Source of the DNA: Hymenobacter sp.
Lineage (GTDB): Bacteria > Bacteroidota > Bacteroidia > Cytophagales > Hymenobacteraceae
NCBI GenBank assembly: GCA_025362615.1
Contig: JANYFQ010000706.1
Coordinates: forward strand, 1-9,547
DNA length: 9,547 nt
Direction of reading: 5' to 3'
A model generated the notes under the pieces. It did not search any database. It worked only from the letters and a program-made list of their open reading frames with translations, and was not told the origin of the DNA. The number at the start of each line of letters is the position of its first letter. Positions within the stretch are counted from its first letter, which is position 1. Of the stretch, positions 7,414 through 9,547 are shown piece by piece. Both the position numbers and the translations under genes were made by a program.

Positions 7414-7515
7414 CATCCGGCACCGGATGTTGACAGATTGGCTTGCGTTTGGCGGCATCCGGCACCGGATGCTGCCAGGTTGGCTTGTTTCTGAGAAAAC
7501 CCGGTGCCGGACGTG
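7414..7515. repeat. 42-bp-period tandem repeat with CATCCGGCACCGGATG core
   Basis: The 16-base near-palindrome CATCCGGCACCGGATG occurs exactly at 7414-7429 and again at 7456-7471. A decayed third copy sits in phase at 7498-7513 (11 of 16 positions match). Spacers share TTGGCTTG. The 42-base period is a multiple of three, and on the minus strand it reads as a 14-residue repeat (SGAG.RQTQANL), but that frame has no other sign of coding. It lies in the 645-bp gap upstream of the 229-residue gene. Confidence 0.6.
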
Positions 7516-7565
7516 CCCAAACCGGGGCCGGAGCGGGCTTCACCGGTTTCAGGGCTGCAAGTAAG

Positions 7566-7600
7566 CAAAAGAATTTTACAATCCCAGGGCCTGGAATTGT
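7566..7600 (-). promoter_or_regulatory. Operator-like palindrome next to a -7-like box
   Basis: 7578-7600 is a 23-base palindrome pairing at 10 of 11 positions around one central base. On the minus strand its ends read ACAAT and ATTGT, with inner arms CCAGG / CCTGG. Four bases downstream on that strand is TTCTTTTG (7566-7573), matching five of six fixed positions of the Bacteroidota -7 box TAnnTTTG. I do not see a clear -33 TTG. If functional, it would drive the gene starting at 7311 with a leader of about 250 bases. Confidence 0.3.
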
Positions 7601-7709
7601 TCAGTGGGGCGGGCGTTGTATTCCTGCGGGCCGGTTTTCTCCTTCCCGCCGGCGTTTTGCTGGCGAAGACGGCGCTACTCCGCTTGGTTACTGCCGGTAC
7701 GCGGGGCTG

Positions 7710-7870
7710 GCGGTTGGCGCGGGCCTCTTGGCCCGTGCCCGCTACTAGCGGGTCGCTGGCCCGCACGCCGGGCCGAAATCGTTGGGCCGTCCCACTGCCC
7801 ATCGTTCAACGATTGGGGGCCAGAGGCCCCCAAAGTAGTCGGCACGGGCCAGGAGGCCCGCGCCAACCGC
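7710..7870. repeat. REPIN-like pair of inverted REP elements
   Basis: Two REP-like units lie in inverted orientation. Each is a 10-bp hairpin with one mismatch and a four-base loop: GGCGCGGGCC / GGCCCGTGCC at 7716-7739 (loop TCTT), and its reverse complement at 7841-7864 (loop AGGA). Each has the outer tail GCGGTT / AACCGC (7710-7715, 7865-7870). Each also has the tetranucleotide GTAG two bases from the hairpin on the inner side: CTAC at 7742-7745, which is GTAG on the minus strand, and GTAG at 7835-7838. A GTAG next to a palindrome is the known signature of REP sequences. The spacer holds further inverted repeats: AATCGTTG / CAACGATT (7777-7784, 7807-7814) and a 9-bp hairpin at 7813-7833. 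No REP-associated tyrosine transposase gene is in the window. Confidence 0.7.
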
Positions 7871-7890
7871 TACCGCGTAACGTCAGTTCA

Positions 7891-7948
7891 GAGTTAAGGA
7901 CTGAACGTACGCAAGTTCCAAACTCTTAACTCCCAACTCTTAACTACT
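7891..7948. repeat. AACTCTTAACTCCC tandem repeat with adjacent inverted copy
   Basis: Two 14-base direct repeats, 7921-7934 and 7935-7948, agree at 12 of 14 positions. GAGTTAAG at 7891-7898 is the exact reverse complement of CTTAACTC at 7925-7932. A small hairpin, GTTCAG / CTGAAC (7886-7891, 7901-7906), overlaps the upstream arm. The block lies just past the stop of the DAC-domain gene. It could fold in the 3' end of that transcript, but there is no T-tract, so I do not call it a terminator. Confidence 0.5.
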
Positions 7949-7956
7949 GTAACCCC

Positions 7957-9471
7957 CTACCGCGTTATCACGTCCACCAGCCCGTCTTCGCTCACCACCA
8001 CGGCCAGGCAGGGGTAGGCCGAGCTTTCGACGTAGCGCAGGGCCGAGTTGTAGCGGGCACCGCGGGCGCCGTCGCCGTTGCCGGAGGCTTTGCCGTCCAG
8101 AATCACGCCGATGGAGTAGCAGTAGCCGTCGGGGTCGAGGAGCACGGCCCCGTCGATGCTCGTGACGAGGCGGGTGATGAGCGGGGTGAGCACCACAGGC
8201 TCGACGAGGGTGCATTGCAGCTTGAGGCGGTCGGCTTCGGCGAGGGCTTCGGTGGTGATGACGAGCATGGTGCCGTGCTTCTGGCGGCTGGCTTCGAGCA
8301 CGATGTCCCAGAGTTTTTCGACTTTGGGGGCGTCGGTCAGGTTGAAGGTGCGGCGCAGGTCGCGGCGGAAGCGGGCGCGGTGCAGGCGGGGGCGCGGCAG
8401 GTTGGGCAGGCCGTAATGAACGCGCATCAATACGTGGCCGGCGTGCTGCAGCTCCCAGGCGTAGTGGGTGGTGAAGTTGATGACGAAGAGGTCTTCGCGG
8501 GTAGCGTCGTAGTGCCCGGTTTGGCGGCCCAGGGCGTACACGTTTTCGCCGTCGGCGAGCAGGTGGACGTCGGGGGTGGTCATTTCGAGCAGCTTGCGCA
8601 CGGCGCGGTAGTCGGTGAGGGGCGTGGGGCAGGTGAGGGCGAAGACCTCGGCCAGGTTGGGGTGGCCGCGCCGGGCCAGCAGCAGCTTGCCCACGCCGGC
8701 CGCGCCCTCGTAACGCAGGCTGCTGATGGTGTTGCAGGTGCTGAAGAGCTGGGTTTTTACGGGGTCGAGGGCCAGGGCCTGGGCGGGCGTGTCGAGGAAG
8801 GCGCGGCCGGCGGAGCGCAGCAATTCCTCAATTTCGCGGGGGCGATGCACGATGCCCGCGCCGGGTTCGGGGTCGAGCAGGGCGCGGGTGGCCTCGTCGA
8901 GGAAGCGGGCGAGGGCGGCCAGCAGCAGCGACGAGGGCAGGGCGCGGCCGTCGGTATAAAAACGGTCGGGGCGCAGGGCCGGGTAGGCGTGCAGGGGTTT
9001 GTGCTGGAGGCGCAGCACGCAGACCACAAAATCGCCCTGTACCGGGATGGGCCAGGAAGCAAAGTGCTGGGTGCGCGGGTGCTGGGCATCGTACGCATCG
9101 AGCACTTCCTGCACGGCCAGGCGCAGGCCGATGCCCTCGTGCTTACGGCGCAGGCTCTCGGCGGTAAGGTCGGTGCGGTCGGGGTAGGGCCAGGGGGCGT
9201 GGCGCTGCAGGTAGCGGCCCCGCGCCACCACGTTGTCGAAGGTTTCGATGGGCAGCGGGCAGGCCAGGGGTTCGAGGCAGCGGGCGGGGCTGCCGGCCTC
9301 CTGCGGAATGGCGAGCACCAGCACTTCGGGGTGCAAATCGTCGTCCAACGCATCAAAAAGGGCCGTGGCGAGGCTCTGAACGGTGTCGTGGTAGCGGGCC
9401 TGGTGGGGCCAAAGAGTGGGCGGCGTGGCGGTGAAGGGCATGGAGGAGGGAAACGGGCAGCGGCCCGTCAT
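7957..9471 (-). CDS. DAC (diadenylate cyclase-like) protein with putative DACNV sensor region
   Basis: This 504-residue soluble protein has a C-terminal DAC/DisA_N domain at about residues 385-504. The visible family pattern is KHGTMLVITTEA, then TSIDGAVLLD with the metal-binding DGA at 440-442, then GARYNSALRYVE where cyclases usually have G(T)RHR, and finally CLAVVVSEDGLVDVI. DAC domains join two ATP molecules into cyclic di-AMP. DGA is intact, but the RHR motif reads RYN (473-475), so activity or substrate may differ. The first 380 residues (with TFDN 77-80, ISSLRYEG 249-256, and LLADGENVYALGR 304-316) resemble the putative sensor domain DACNV described beside DAC domains in Bacteroidota. 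That match is from memory and is inferred. No membrane segment or signal peptide is present. An internal ATG at 9441 (MPFTATPPTLW) is an alternative start, giving 494 residues; the A-rich AAAAC before 9471 slightly favours the longer form. No partner gene overlaps or abuts it. Confidence 0.85.
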   Translation of the reverse strand: MTGRCPFPSSMPFTATPPTLWPHQARYHDTVQSLATALFDALDDDLHPEVLVLAIPQEAGSPARCLEPLACPLPIETFDNVVARGRYLQRHAPWPYPDRTDLTAESLRRKHEGIGLRLAVQEVLDAYDAQHPRTQHFASWPIPVQGDFVVCVLRLQHKPLHAYPALRPDRFYTDGRALPSSLLLAALARFLDEATRALLDPEPGAGIVHRPREIEELLRSAGRAFLDTPAQALALDPVKTQLFSTCNTISSLRYEGAAGVGKLLLARRGHPNLAEVFALTCPTPLTDYRAVRKLLEMTTPDVHLLADGENVYALGRQTGHYDATREDLFVINFTTHYAWELQHAGHVLMRVHYGLPNLPRPRLHRARFRRDLRRTFNLTDAPKVEKLWDIVLEASRQKHGTMLVITTEALAEADRLKLQCTLVEPVVLTPLITRLVTSIDGAVLLDPDGYCYSIGVILDGKASGNGDGARGARYNSALRYVESSAYPCLAVVVSEDGLVDVITR

Positions 9472-9514
9472 GTTTTAGCACAGCGCCAAAGAACGGGGTG
9501 CCGCGCCGCGTTCT

Positions 9515-9544
9515 GGCGCGGGCCTCCTGGCCCGTGCCGCCTGC
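9515..9544 (-). repeat. Single REP-like element, third copy
   Basis: GGCGCGGGCC (9515-9524), loop TCCT, then GGCCCGTGCC (9529-9538) repeats the hairpin of the pair at 7710-7870. On the minus strand it is preceded, two bases away, by GCAG (plus-strand CTGC at 9541-9544), one change from GTAG. It lies 5' of the DAC-domain gene. The window ends three bases later, so a partner REP may lie outside. Nothing else is recognisable in 9472-9547. Confidence 0.65.
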
Positions 9545-9547
9545 TAG

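Noticed and set aside
6505..7494. Plus-strand open frame of 329 codons
   Set aside because: It starts inside the heptamer arrays and then runs antisense to the 229-residue gene, with a Gly/Val-rich shadow composition.
7414..7515. Regular repeats considered as a CRISPR array
   Set aside because: Only two exact 16-base repeats occur, the 26-base spacers resemble each other, and no cas gene is in the window.
7308..7802. Minus-strand open frame of 164 codons with a 14-residue repeat
   Set aside because: It runs through the 42-bp repeat and part of the REPIN-like element, has low-complexity composition and no recognisable domain. The repeat explains the open frame.
7504..7929. Plus-strand open frames through the REP region
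   Set aside because: They translate the REP hairpins themselves and have no coherent protein composition.

Overview
The window looks like chromosome from a high-GC Bacteroidota, most likely Hymenobacter or a close relative. The reasons are a type IX secretion (T9SS) C-terminal sorting domain, DUF4331 surface proteins, strongly GC-rich third codon positions, and genes without clear Shine-Dalgarno sites. The genus is inferred from composition and protein style, not from a database search. All four convincing protein genes lie on the minus strand, so transcription runs from high to low coordinates.

Layout from the 5' end of the minus strand: (1) 9471-7957 encodes a 504-residue protein with a diadenylate-cyclase (DAC/DisA_N) domain at its C-terminus, behind a long N-terminal region that resembles the putative sensor domain DACNV. 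(2) A roughly 645-bp intergenic stretch, 7312-7956, carries a pair of inverted REP-like hairpins (REPIN-like), short tandem repeats, a 42-bp-period tandem repeat and an operator-like palindrome. (3) 7311-6622 encodes an unrecognised 229-residue, mostly helical, soluble protein. (4) A repeat-packed stretch, 5852-6621, contains heptanucleotide arrays, a MITE-like 226-bp palindromic element inserted into one array, a GC-rich hairpin repeat and two terminator-like hairpins. (5) 5851-3995 and 3961-131 are two tandem paralogous DUF4331 genes, probably one transcription unit with a 33-bp gap. The first stops where the DUF4331 domain ends. The second carries about 660 extra residues of surface-protein repeats ending in a T9SS type A sorting domain. 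A strong intrinsic terminator follows at 75-110.

How the genes work together: the DUF4331 pair is probably exported as a unit, with the upstream product periplasmic or outer-membrane-associated and the downstream product delivered to the surface through T9SS. The DAC-domain gene and the 229-residue gene are separated by repeat-rich DNA and need not be functionally linked. The most notable features are the DAC-like protein with a degenerate RHR motif, the REPIN-like element with a third copy of its REP at the window edge, the MITE-like insertion, and the paired DUF4331 proteins with and without a T9SS tail. I found no rRNA, tRNA, CRISPR array or complete transposase gene.
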